NCBI GenBank assembly: GCA_025331435.1
Contig: JAIWNI010000002.1
Span: 124,001 to 188,000, forward strand
Origin: Choanephora cucurbitarum
Taxonomy: Eukaryota > Mucoromycota > Mucoromycetes > Mucorales > Choanephoraceae
Length of the DNA: 64,000 nucleotides
Reading direction: 5' to 3'
Positions within the stretch are counted from its first letter, which is position 1; every line of letters begins with the position of its first letter. Under the pieces are notes generated by a model, which saw nothing but the letters and a program-made list of their open reading frames with translations, was not told where the DNA came from and searched no databases. Shown piece by piece: positions 1 to 9,671 of the stretch. The position numbers and the translations under genes were made by a program.

Positions 1-218
1 ATTTTTACATTGTAGAGCTCAAGCCCAACTCGAAGCCAAGATGGCCAAGAACTTACCCAGGACACTCCTTTAACTGCAAAAGACACTCTTTAGAAGACTT
101 TTCGCTCATTTATTAACAAAAAACATAAGATATGAAAAAATCATGCCACCTTTAGTTTCCTTTCATTAAAATTTATTTTGAATTCATGCACCAAAAATGC
201 TCGAATATTATTGGCTGT

Positions 219-242
219 TCAAATGCCTACGTAGGCATTTGA
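219..242. repeat. Perfect 24-bp palindrome
   Basis: Each 12-base half is the exact reverse complement of the other, with a TACGTA centre. It lies outside the CACTA-like element. It could be a protein-binding site or the scar of joined element ends; the sequence does not decide. Confidence 0.85.
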
Positions 243-244
243 CA

Positions 245-270
245 AAACCTTGGTGCGAAACCTTGGTGCG
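245..270. repeat. Two tandem copies of a 13-mer
   Basis: The 13-mer AAACCTTGGTGCG occurs twice without spacer, directly after the 24-bp palindrome. Function unknown. Confidence 0.8.
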
Positions 271-452
271 CGGAACTTTAGTCTAAAAAAAAGTTTTCCC
301 AACTTTGCGGGCTTGTATTGTATCATCTCAAAAATTTCTATTAGGACAGAAAAAAAATCTATTAGGTGCTTTTTTACTTGAAATTCGGAATAAATGATCT
401 TTGTTTTGAGAGAACCAATCATCTTATAAGGTACTATCTTTTTGATATGAAT

Positions 453-474
453 CACTGTAAAAAAATTAAAGGTT
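453..474 (+). repeat. Left terminal inverted repeat of the CACTA-like element
   Basis: Starts CACTGTAAAAAAATT and matches the reverse complement of 5450-5471 over all 22 bases. Preceded by AAT. Confidence 0.9.
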
Positions 475-900
475 CTTAAAAGGTCTTTTAAGGGTTCGAA
501 AAAAACCATCTCCATCAGGTTTTTGTGACCAAATCGCAGGCTTTTAAAAGGTTTTTTTGTCCACCTCTTTTTGGAGGTTTTTGGAGGTTTCTAAAAGGTT
601 TTTTTGCCCGGGCTTATTAAAGGTTGTTTAAAGGCTTTTTGGGGGTTATTTTGCCTGGGCTTGTACAGGGTTTTTTGAAGGCTTTTTGGAGGTTATTATG
701 TAAGGCTTGTAATTTAGCCTTTTTTTAGCCTTTCTAATGGAGGCTAGTTTTAAGGGTCTATATATTGCAAAAAAAGGTCTTTTTAGAGGCTTATACATCT
801 TCAGGAAAAGGTCTTTTGAGGGTGAAAATAAACAGTATTTATTGGTCATATAAAAAAGGTTGTTGGAAGCTACCAAACGCCCTGAAATGAAGTAAAATGA
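475..900. repeat. Left subterminal repeat field
   Basis: Many imperfect copies of a short motif around AAAGGTTTTTTTG, often with CCCGGGCTT or GGAGGTTT between them. The opposite orientation recurs inside the right end. Position and character fit transposase-binding subterminal repeats. Confidence 0.65.
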
Positions 901-977
901 AAAAATTGTTAGTATATCAAAAACAACATATATGATAGATCGCTTGTTTATTCAGCAAGCAAAAAAAAAGGCTTCAA

Positions 978-1631
978 CTAATCAGAGGCAGATGCAGCAA
1001 TTCGAGCAGCTTCCCGAGCAGCATTTCTAGCTACCCTCTTGCGCCTAAACATCATAGAAAAGGAATTTATTAGCTATCATATCATTCACTCAATGTCATA
1101 TACCTACTGTCGTTTGGAAAACTCGGTCCAGGCATTCTGCACTGCAAATTCAACAGGCCAAGCCATGTCACATTCTCGAAGAATTGACAGGTCTTCGTGC
1201 TTCTCGAGAAGGAAGTCGAAGCACGTCTTCTTCATCGCGATTTTACCCTTGCTAGGTAGGTTCTTGTAATATGTACAGTGATTGTTTTCCTGTTCACTGT
1301 ACATATAGCAAGCCCGGAGAGCCAGAGAAGAAAAATCCTTGTAGTAGCACTTGAGCTCCTCAGGGCTTTTATCAGGAAATGCTTGAGACAAAAATGTCTT
1401 GATTCCTTGGCTAGGGTTGGATCTGTTGAGAACCGGGAACCTGATAGGGGTTGCCATGCTCTCAATTTGCTGAGCAGGGCTTTGAACTTGCTGCTGCTGC
1501 TGAAGTTGCTCAGAGAGCACTCTGTTTTGCTCCTCGATGGCATCCAAGCGCTCAATAATAGAAGCCAGGGAAGCTTGAATTGCTTCAGATGAAGCCAAAA
1601 GATCGGAGACGTACTTGGGAGTGGGAGCCAT
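978..1631 (-). CDS. Coiled-coil transposon-encoded accessory protein, unknown family
   Basis: Exons 1108-1631 and 978-1044, joined across a 63-nt GTAGGT...TTTAG intron, give 196 aa. If the intron is retained, a stop follows directly after residue 175, so splicing decides the C-terminus. Residues about 10-55 form a heptad-like coiled coil ending in a run of glutamines. The middle (about 80-175) is a Tyr/Cys-containing region that I do not recognise. The spliced C-terminus is basic and Ala/Arg-rich (RKRVARNAAREAAR), possibly a nuclear localisation or DNA-binding tail. The gene diverges from the transposase inside the same element. CACTA elements often carry a second DNA-binding protein next to the transposase, and a similar role here is inference. 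Confidence 0.6.
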
Positions 1632-2129
1632 ATTGTATTTAATCTATGATATAAACTAAAGGTCAGTTCAATGTCTTAGGGGTTTTGTTTGGTTTTTTTC
1701 TGATAAAGCAGAAGCCCAACAACTACAGATACCTTTGTATTATTCTATGTGTGGACGGAATTCATGAATTAGTTAAAATTAAAAAAAAATATATATACAA
1801 AAGTTACTTACCTTTGAAGAAATATAAGTGAAAAAAGGGGACGAAGAGAACAATTAGTCGTCGCTTTAAAAAAACTTTTTGTTTTACGAACATACACAAG
1901 GTGGCTTAAAATATTGACACAAGAACACCAAGGCTGGATGCTAATAGGTCCTTCCTAATGTCTTTGTTGCTTTGCAGTTTGTTGTATACAAACGTCAATT
2001 GGTCTTGTTTAGTAAAAAAAAAGGAACTGAATTTTTATTGGATTTCATTTAACAGCCGATGCCATGATTTTTTGATATAAGAGGACAAGTTGATAGTAAA
2101 ATGACAGTTATCTTCATTATTAAAACAAA

Positions 2130-5125
2130 ATGCGTTACTGTACCATTTGCGATATCAAGTTAAGCGACAAAGCTTTCAAAAAGCATAACGACGAGCATGT
2201 ATTGAAGCGAATGAAAGAAGCTTTTGTGAACAACATGAATAGTGTTCAAGCTGGCAACTATCATCCAGCATTTGAAAGCACCTCTTCTAAAGGTGATGCT
2301 TCTATCGACAATGCTGAGCAAGAAAGAGGCCAGGCAAATTCAGCCGAAGACTTTGCTCTTGAAGTCGGCATGGTTGATGAACAAGAAGAAGCTGTCGTTG
2401 ACGAAGAAACCGAAGAATTGTTGACTGACGACTATGAAGACCTCGAAGTCAATGAAATTGAAGAGGTCAACAACCACCTGGAAAGGCATCTCGCAAATGT
2501 TGACAGTCCTTTGAAAGTTGATCTTTCAAACAAGAAAAAGTTGCTTGACGATGACGAAAAGCAAAACATCGAGCTAAAAATGCTTATGAGACAGTACAAA
2601 GTAAGCAACGTCGGTCAAGAAAATCTGATCAAATTCTTCAACGATGTTTTGAAAAGTCGTGGTTGTAGTAAGTAGCCAATTGGTTTATTGATTAGCATAT
2701 GTGAATCTTAATGAGTTTTCAATTACCTTTAGGCGGTCCACCTCTTCTTTCCCCCTACATGTCCAACAAGCTTATAAAACAAAGCTACGACGTACAAACA
2801 GAGACCTATCATGTGTGCAAAGACCGCTCACACATGTTTTACAAGGATGAGCAAGTCGAATGTAGCTGTGACGCTAACAATAAGCGTTTCAAGGAGGACG
2901 GTGTTACACCTGTGGATACCATTAACCAGATTCCTTTGTACCAACAACTGGCTTCATTTTACAACAAGAAAGAAAGCCGCGATAGATTACTCTATCGAAC
3001 AAAGATGGAGCAGACGGCTGTTGACGGGGTGTACAGAGACATATTCGACGGTGATCTGTACAAGAGACACAAGCACTTGTTCCAGAACGAGCATGATCTG
3101 GCTCTTGCTTTGTATATAGATGGTTTTGTTCCCCATGCAAGAGGGTCAACAACAATGGTAACATTCATGGCTGTAATTCTCAACTTACCTCCTGATATTC
3201 GGTAAGTTTTTTCTGTCTCTATTTCATTATTGAAAGTTAACATGTATCTTTGTACGTAATAGCTATAAGAAGGAAAATATGTTGCAAGTCTTCATTACCT
3301 TTGGCAGCAAGAAGCCTAAAAATATATTTAGTTACTTGGTACCAACTTTTGAAGACTTGCTGACTTTGCAAAAGCATGGTATGAAAATCAAAACGCAAGA
3401 TGATAAAGAAATCTCTTGCAAAGCTTTTGTGCTTGCTGTAATTGGTGATTTTCCTGCAATGTCAGAAATGCTTGCTCACAAGACACATGCGTCTGAATAT
3501 GGTTGTCGTATATGTAAGATACAAGGTGTTCCCCGTTTAAGCAAGAAGGGATATTCATTCGCAAATCAAACAAAATCGACAGATATAAGAAGGTTGTTTG
3601 ATTTTGATGTTAACGAAGTGAGTCATCTAAAAGCAACTTCTTGTATTGTACTTACTAAGTAACTGTCATTTTTGCTATGTTTAGGAAACACTTGGTATTA
3701 AACATGCTACACCTCTAAAATTTTTGGCATGCTTTTCAGACTCATCATTTTTATGTCTTGACGAGCTTCATTTGTGGGGTCACAATATTGCCAGGCAACT
3801 ATGGACACTTATTGGCGAAGGAGAGCATAAGAAGAATGTGCTGTTTCTGAAGAACAGGTACAGACAAGCAATTGGTGAGTACATGTCCAACTCAAAAGGA
3901 TATGTATCAAGTGAAGCATTTGAAGGAGTTTTGATTGGTGAGTTTTGCATTGTTTGAGACTAGTTATACTAGACGAAAGTAAGCTTATATCTCCTGTTTA
4001 ATTTGCTGTGATACCATAGATGTCCACAAGAAAGCTGGCTATGCTAGAGGAGTTGACTGGATAGCTTTTCTGAAGCATGTTGTACCAAACGTACTTCCAG
4101 AGATCTATCAAAAACAAAACGATGACATTTCTGTCCGTGAAAAGAGGATTGAAAAAAAGGTGTTAGACGAGATGTTCACTGCCCTTCGATGCTTGTCAGA
4201 AGCTTGTTCTATATCACTTCAGTTTACTATTACAAGTGCTGACATCAAGCGCATTGAATTCGATGTTGAACAATGGCACAACTTTCTCAAGAAGCATGTT
4301 TCAACAGATGTCTTCACAGTCAATCAGCACAGCCTGGAACACTTGGCTTTCATCATAAAGAAGCAGGGTCCCTTAAGGTATTTCAGTGCAAGGCCTTTGG
4401 AGCGTTTGATAGGCTTGACAAAGTCTACCATTCGTTCAGATAAGAATCCGGGACAGAACGCAGTCAATGAAATGAACAAAAGCTTTGCTGCTAATTACTA
4501 CAGTAGGTCAGTTCACGAGTCTCGTTCTTTTCTCTTTCCCACACCTGGCTCTGGTGCATCTGCTTTCCGCCTCGGCGCACAAAAGTCCCTAAAGCTTTCA
4601 CTCAAGTCCACCGAAGCAAGGGCTGTACAGTTTGGTGCTGCATTGAGCTCTTACTTCATTCGATCAAAAACTGCTGGCACCAGTATGCAGACGAATGACA
4701 GTAAACTCAACGTTACTACCTACAGCAGCATCATGCTGTACAAAAGCAGGTGTACTATCCGTTCCAAAAACCTTGTACTTGTAAATCTACATGTCTCGGC
4801 TAGTAGCTCTTCCAATGTTGTGTTTAGAAACTTTCTTGCGACAGTCGAGCATATATTCTCATTGCCTGGACAAGATCCATTGTGCTTAATTCGCGCCCAT
4901 AAAAATGTCAAAATTCTACAAACAGATAGCCAGCGTTGCTATCTCTACACTAGCATAGCAGACGAACTAGACAACCAAGAAGACAAATTTATTGTAATTG
5001 ATACAAATCAAATACTTACAACTGCTTCACACATAAACTGTCTCGACAGAAAATATTACATATTTAATTCATCGACCTTCTATAGAAACAAATTTGGCAT
5101 CTTTGGCCAGTTATACTGTGCTTAA
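2130..5125 (+). CDS. Tnp2-like CACTA transposase
   Basis: Five exons (2130-2667, 2733-3201, 3263-3617, 3685-3937, 4020-5125) sum to 2721 nt, 906 aa, with phase preserved through all four introns (61-82 nt). The N-terminus has one C2H2 finger (C4, C7, H19, H23), then an acidic linker. The catalytic part shows the order typical of Tnp2/EnSpm transposases: an Asp in YIDGF (about residue 308), a following NLPPDIR/YKKENM block, an Asp in IGDFPA (about 398), a GCRIC zinc ribbon, DELHLWGH, and late in the protein GPLRYFSARPLERLIG. The protein should bind the element ends and cut and join DNA in the nucleus. All frames are open, so the gene looks intact. Similarity to Plavaka/KDZ-type fungal elements is possible; motif-based placement in the CACTA supergroup is firm. 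Confidence 0.85.
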
Positions 5126-5149
5126 GATTGACCTCCAAAAAAAACTTAT

Positions 5150-5449
5150 CATTAAATAAAATAAAATAACCCGTTAAAAAAGATAACCTGCGCAAAAAAC
5201 ACTTGTCAAAAAAATATGGAAAAAAATTACAGAAAAAGACCTTTAATTATGATAAAATACACCCTAGAAAAAAGGTTTTCTAAGATACGACCTTTCTGAA
5301 ACCAATTTTTTAAAAATCGAGCCTCTAAAAGACCTTTTGAGTGAAGGTCAGCCTAACCCTTTCCAAAACCTCCGACTAAAGGTCAACTGCGGGTTAAGCC
5401 CTTCAAAAACCCTCACAAAATGGTCTATCGCGGGCTTTTCGGGCAAAAA
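5150..5449. repeat. Right subterminal repeat field
   Basis: Repeated AACCTTT/AGACCTTT motifs, the inverted counterpart of the left subterminal field, run up to the right terminal repeat. Confidence 0.65.
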
Positions 5450-5471
5450 AACCTTTAATTTTTTTACAGTG
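5450..5471 (-). repeat. Right terminal inverted repeat of the CACTA-like element
   Basis: Exact 22-bp reverse complement of 453-474, ending CAGTG and followed by the AAT target duplication at 5472-5474. Confidence 0.9.
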
Positions 5472-5474
5472 AAT

Positions 5475-6333
5475 GGTGTGATATTTTCTGCATTCATGAT
5501 GCATAGCCTATAATTCTATAATAGATTCTCTAATAAAAAAAGAAAGAAAAAGCTTTATTTGACAATGAGAGCAGTAAGAGAGAGTCAACTTTATATCCAA
5601 TCATCATCTTTTTCTTCTTTTGACAACAGTTGTAGAACCCACTTGGTGTTCTGTTCATCAAGACTGTCAAGTTGAATCTACTGATGTAATAGACATTAGA
5701 CAACATTGATTAATGAAATCATATTGAACCATATTGAGTCATTCTTAAATATCAACAAGAAACAGCACACGGTATTGGAATTCAAGAACAATGGTTAGCT
5801 ATATCAAAAATACCGCTTTCAATTTGAAGGCAGAGCTATTAGGGTATATGCTCTGAAAAAGAAAATAAACCTCCATCAAGGCTTATACACACTCTATTAC
5901 TTAATTTTTATTTTTTTAGTTTCGTTATGCAGCCCATAGACTGCACATCAGCCTTCCTCCTGATTGTTTCCTTTTAGGCATTTATTTATTGGACTTTAAG
6001 GTAGAAGAATCTTACGATTCTGCCAAATAACACATTAAACTGCCTCTTCAATGCCTGATGGGCTGTCTATACTCCGCCTCCAACTTCGATTCAGAAGTCT
6101 CTTACAGTGTGACAAAAGGATTAATTTAACTTATTCACACTCCCTCTTAAAATTTAATGTTCGACAAGCCTATTTATAAGACCCGCATAGTAAAAAACCG
6201 AGAGAGAGAAGGTTTTATCTCACTTTCTGATCAATACTGTCACACAGATCTTTTTTTTTCTAATAATTATTCCCAAAAAAAAAATAAGGTGCCTTATTAT
6301 TCTTTCTTTTCTTTTTCTCGGTCATATTAAAGC
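5475..6333. other. Intergenic, likely promoter of the PPxY membrane protein
   Basis: AT-rich, no open frame of note. TTTATAAGACC near 6172-6182 and a T/CT-rich stretch before the ATG at 6334 resemble a promoter and leader. Confidence 0.5.
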
Positions 6334-7572
6334 ATGTCAAAAAAGAGCTACCGAGCCTTTTTGATCTTGATCATTACATGCTTATGCATCTCTCTAACAC
6401 ACGCTGCACCTACCACCACATCAAAAGCAGTAACAAGCTCATCTACATCAATACCCTCGGACGATTCACAAAATGACCCATTATACCCATCCAGAAGAAA
6501 CCACAGACATGGAGAGAAAAGCAACAGGAGATACCGAAAGAACAGTATCGATAAAGCGAAAATGGATCATGACCATACGAACAATGCTGAAGAGGACCTA
6601 TTTGACAAAGACTCTTATCAAAGACCCAGTAGGACACTATCGAAAAGTACAACAACTTCAAGTCCTACTGTAGTCACAACCATCATTGTAGTTGCCACAG
6701 GCACCCCAACCACCATCTATAGCGATCAATCTTACAATCCGGCCAATCAACAGATTCAAGGAGATAGCAACTCTCAAACCGCTTCTTATCCTGAAGATGG
6801 AAACAGCACCACCAGCGGCAAGCGATTGTTACGAGACCTATCAAAATACCATAAACTGGTAATTGCTTTTTCGATTGTAGGCAGCGTCGTAGGCACGGCA
6901 CTGTTGATCGCTGGCTTTGTGCTGGGCCGAAAATATCTAAACAAGAAAAAGAAAAGACAATCAGATGAAGAGAACCAGTCAGGAAAAGACGGGGTGGCTT
7001 CAGTACCATCGCCTTCAGAAAATTCACCACCTGATAGTCCATCTCCACCGCCTCTTTGTTTATCGACTCATCAACCTCATGCGCCTACTCTGTCTGCAGT
7101 GGATTACAATGTCAACTCACCTCACTTGGAAATACAATACCCTGATTTTAGGCAGAATCGGACACTTTCGTTGGTATCTCAGACCACACCTTCAGCGCCC
7201 AGTGCAAAGGAACTAGACCATATACAGTATAGTAATCCTCCCTATACCGATCATGCTGTCTATATGAATCCAGAGTCCTCTTCTTCTGGGTATCCTCGAA
7301 TGATACGCCATTCAAAACTAAGGCCTTCATCTATGTCCTCAACCGATCTACCGCCTCCACCTGCCTATACACCGAGTGAGACACCAAGTGCACCACCACT
7401 CTATATACTGCCGACGTCATTAGAAACTGATGAACGGAATAGTTTGCCATCTGACAATACATCACTAAGGCGGCATTCAATTACTCATTGTGATATGGCA
7501 TCAGAATTAAATCAACCCATATCACTTCGGCGTGGATCAGGCAGTGTAGCAAGAGTGCCTCTACCGCCCTAA
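6334..7572 (+). CDS. Single-pass type I membrane protein with cytosolic PPxY motifs
   Basis: Single exon, 412 aa, family not recognised. Residues 1-24 are a signal peptide ending THAA. Residues about 25-170 are Ser/Thr-rich with basic patches, like an O-glycosylated wall-facing ectodomain. Residues about 174-198 are a Gly/Val-rich membrane helix followed by the stop-transfer KKKKR. The cytosolic tail (about 205-412) is Pro/Ser-rich and disordered, with PPAY and PPLY close together (about residues 350-366). PPxY motifs are the known ligands of Rsp5/NEDD4 WW domains, so ubiquitin-dependent sorting is likely. A wall-sensor role is possible from the layout alone. Ends 126 bp from the convergent MYG1 gene. 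Confidence 0.8.
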   Translation: MSKKSYRAFLILIITCLCISLTHAAPTTTSKAVTSSSTSIPSDDSQNDPLYPSRRNHRHGEKSNRRYRKNSIDKAKMDHDHTNNAEEDLFDKDSYQRPSRTLSKSTTTSSPTVVTTIIVVATGTPTTIYSDQSYNPANQQIQGDSNSQTASYPEDGNSTTSGKRLLRDLSKYHKLVIAFSIVGSVVGTALLIAGFVLGRKYLNKKKKRQSDEENQSGKDGVASVPSPSENSPPDSPSPPPLCLSTHQPHAPTLSAVDYNVNSPHLEIQYPDFRQNRTLSLVSQTTPSAPSAKELDHIQYSNPPYTDHAVYMNPESSSSGYPRMIRHSKLRPSSMSSTDLPPPPAYTPSETPSAPPLYILPTSLETDERNSLPSDNTSLRRHSITHCDMASELNQPISLRRGSGSVARVPLPP

Positions 7573-7698
7573 ATTCGTTTTTTTTATCTCATTAATCTCT
7601 ATATACCATAAGCCTTATTTTTTTTTTAGTGTTGAAATAAATAAAAACACGTTTAATATCTTAATTATGTACATCAACGTAAGAATAGGGAGTGACAT

Positions 7699-8902
7699 CT
7701 ACAATTCCAAAGCAAGTCTAGCCATTTCGTAAACACCATGACGCGACTTGTTACCACCGATGAACCCACCAGCATGAACAAAGATACATCCATCAATACC
7801 AGAAATACGGCTCAATTCATCATCACGGAAACCTCTCCAGGCCTCAGGTAAACTCTTTCTGTTCTCAAAGCCTTCAGGACGCAAAGGAACACATTGGATA
7901 CGCCAGTTGCCTTCAGAAGAGGATTCAGGATAGAGAACATAGAGGACAGACTTATCGTCCACTAAGCCACGTTCCTTTTCGAGATCAAGCAAGTGTTCCT
8001 TCCAGGGACAAGAACGTTCAAGGGCAATGACACGGCCGGAAGAGTGAATTTCGGTAGCCTTGTCCAAGGCTTCAACCACAAGAGAACGAGCAGGCAACCA
8101 AGAGGTTTGGAGACGCTTGACATAATCGATCAATTCAGAACCAGCCATGTCGGAGGCTTCGACGAAACGAGCATCGATTTCAGCATCGTTCAAAGGTTCG
8201 TTCCAACTAGGATTCTTTTGAGCAACACGGTGATGAAGACTGGTAGGTGAATCTTTGAAGAGAGGGCTGATGTTACTAGGATAAGCACTGATACCGTTGT
8301 CATTGGCATCTAAAGATTCAACAAAACCCTACATAAAATCAATGAGTATCTCTCTTGTTTTTTTTAAATGATCAATGCTTACATCGTAGGTCTTTTGATA
8401 GAGCATTTCAACATCGCTGTCAATTTCAGTCTTGCCGAGAACGTTCATGATGACTTCTCTACCGAAATGCTTATAGACCAAACCTGCAGAACTCAACTTA
8501 GTCTTGTGTTCAGCATCAAAAGTTTCAGTGAATCCACGCTATAGACAGGTGTTAGTTGCTATGACATAGAAGGCCTTTCCCTCTAACTTACTTGATGGTG
8601 ATCGTATCTGTGAGTAGCAGGATCGTAAACACCTCCGACATCCACAATGATGTCGCATTCAGCCAGCTTGGAGGCATCACGAGTACGGATCAAACTGGCG
8701 TCATTGAACTCCTTTGTCTTCTTCAACAAGGAAACAGCCAAGGCTTCGTCACTATGATTACACGATCAACATATGTTCTGTTTCTTATGCTCTGGATAAT
8801 CTACCAATGAAAGTGTCCGCTGTGTGTACCAATAGTCTAATTGAAACAGTTGTTTAGTCATCGTCTCCTTTTCTTCTCAATATGGAGCTTTACCTTGACC
8901 AT
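7699..8902 (-). CDS. MYG1: MYG1 family (UPF0160) metal-dependent exonuclease/hydrolase
   Basis: Five exons (8894-8902, 8805-8836, 8592-8751, 8383-8538, 7699-8328) give 328 aa, the usual size of the family. The first coding exon is only nine bases (ATG GTC AAG). The N-terminus has the family signature THSGHFHCDE, followed by a DHHQRGF metal-binding segment and, near the C-terminus, DGCIFVHAGGFIGGN. MYG1 proteins have DHH-like folds, and the human protein is a 3'-5' RNA exonuclease of nucleus and mitochondria; the fungal role is inferred from that. The DHH residues are present, so activity is expected. Introns are 53-57 nt with canonical ends. Confidence 0.93.
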
Positions 8903-9036
8903 TTTTAGCATTAATTTAAGAATAGATGAAAGGAAAAAGAAAAAAATACACGGAATCTGAACCTTTTTGAAGAAAACAAATAACACATAAGCCACTAAAT
9001 TGCATAAAGGTTGTATACAGAATCAAAGGAAGTTTA

Positions 9037-9279
9037 TTATACAAGAACAGGAAAGCCACAATAACAAAAGCCTCTTCGACAGATACCCAATATAGCCTGA
9101 CCAGTAGTAGCATAGTCACCACAATCTCTGTCACATTGTTCCTGATATCTACAAGCAAAAGCACAGCCTCTTTTTTCTAGTCGTTGAGGTGACAGGGCAT
9201 CTTTTCTGATGTCAAAGCCTTGAACTACATAGCAAGACAATACTAATAGCAGCAGTAAACTTGTAAACGATTGAACCAT
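9037..9279 (-). CDS. Secreted defensin-like (CS-alpha-beta) cysteine-rich peptide precursor
   Basis: Single exon, 80 aa. Residues 1-21 are a signal peptide. A short pro-segment ends in LEKR (34-37), a Kex2-type cleavage site, leaving a 43-residue mature peptide. It has seven cysteines (39, 43, 49, 53, 67, 72, 74). CxxxC at 49/53, GIC at 65-67 and CYC at 72-74 give the CS-alpha-beta layout, including a gamma-core GICRRGFC, with C39 as the first cysteine and C43 as an extra. Defensins with this layout usually act on bacterial or fungal membranes or lipid II; here that is inference. A TATA box at 9333-9341 lies 54 bp upstream of the ATG, supporting a real, separately expressed gene. Unpaired C43 could allow dimerisation. 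Confidence 0.82.
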   Translation of the reverse strand: MVQSFTSLLLLLVLSCYVVQGFDIRKDALSPQRLEKRGCAFACRYQEQCDRDCGDYATTGQAILGICRRGFCYCGFPVLV

Positions 9280-9332
9280 GATGTTATATAGAGCGAATAA
9301 GAGATAAAGAAGATAGGAAGCAATTGACTGTG

Positions 9333-9341
9333 CTTTTTATA
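9333..9341 (-). promoter_or_regulatory. TATA box of the defensin-like gene
   Basis: Minus-strand TATAAAAAG, 54 bp upstream of the ATG at 9279. Confidence 0.65.
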
Positions 9342-9671
9342 TGCAGTTAATTCATTTTAAAAGAAAGGAGCATAAATGACAACTTTCTATGCTAAGACCA
9401 TGAAGAAGGAGAAATTAGAATATACTTGGCTAGAGAGACTATCATATCCTTTTTTTTTTCTTTTTCTTGAGCATGTTTATCATATTAAAGCCAAGTACTT
9501 TTGGCTATTGTCTTCTTTTTTTCTAATTGAACTAAGTTTGATATATATAAGCAAAGAGATAGATGTACAGAAAGGCTATAGAAAGAGAAAAGAAAAAGTC
9601 GAGCCATCAGCTAGAGAGAGAGAGAACCAATTAAACAAACTCTAAGTGCGTTTCTAAAAGGAGCAAAGAGG

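Larger units (their letters stand above)
1..452. other. Left flank of the transposon, no gene seen
   Basis: AT-rich sequence without a convincing open reading frame. It holds a 24-bp palindrome and a tandem 13-mer (listed separately). Its last three bases, AAT at 450-452, are the left copy of the target-site duplication of the adjacent transposon. Confidence 0.6.
453..5471 (+). mobile_element. Complete CACTA-like (Tnp2/EnSpm) DNA transposon
   Basis: The 5019-bp unit is bounded by perfect 22-bp inverted repeats (453-474 and 5450-5471) beginning CACTG and flanked by a 3-bp direct duplication AAT (450-452 and 5472-5474). Both features are typical of the CACTA/EnSpm superfamily. Inside each end lies a field of short A/T-G repeats around the core AAAGGTTTTT, comparable to the subterminal repeats of CACTA elements. 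Two genes diverge from about 1.6-2.1 kb: a coiled-coil protein (minus) and a five-exon Tnp2-like transposase (plus). No frame break was found in either, so the element may be autonomous and recently active. That is inference; copy number elsewhere in the genome would test it. Confidence 0.85.

Noticed and set aside
9376..9645. 89-codon plus-strand frame
   Set aside because: Low-complexity hydrophobic then Lys/Arg-rich, no relative known, squeezed between two promoters and gene ends.
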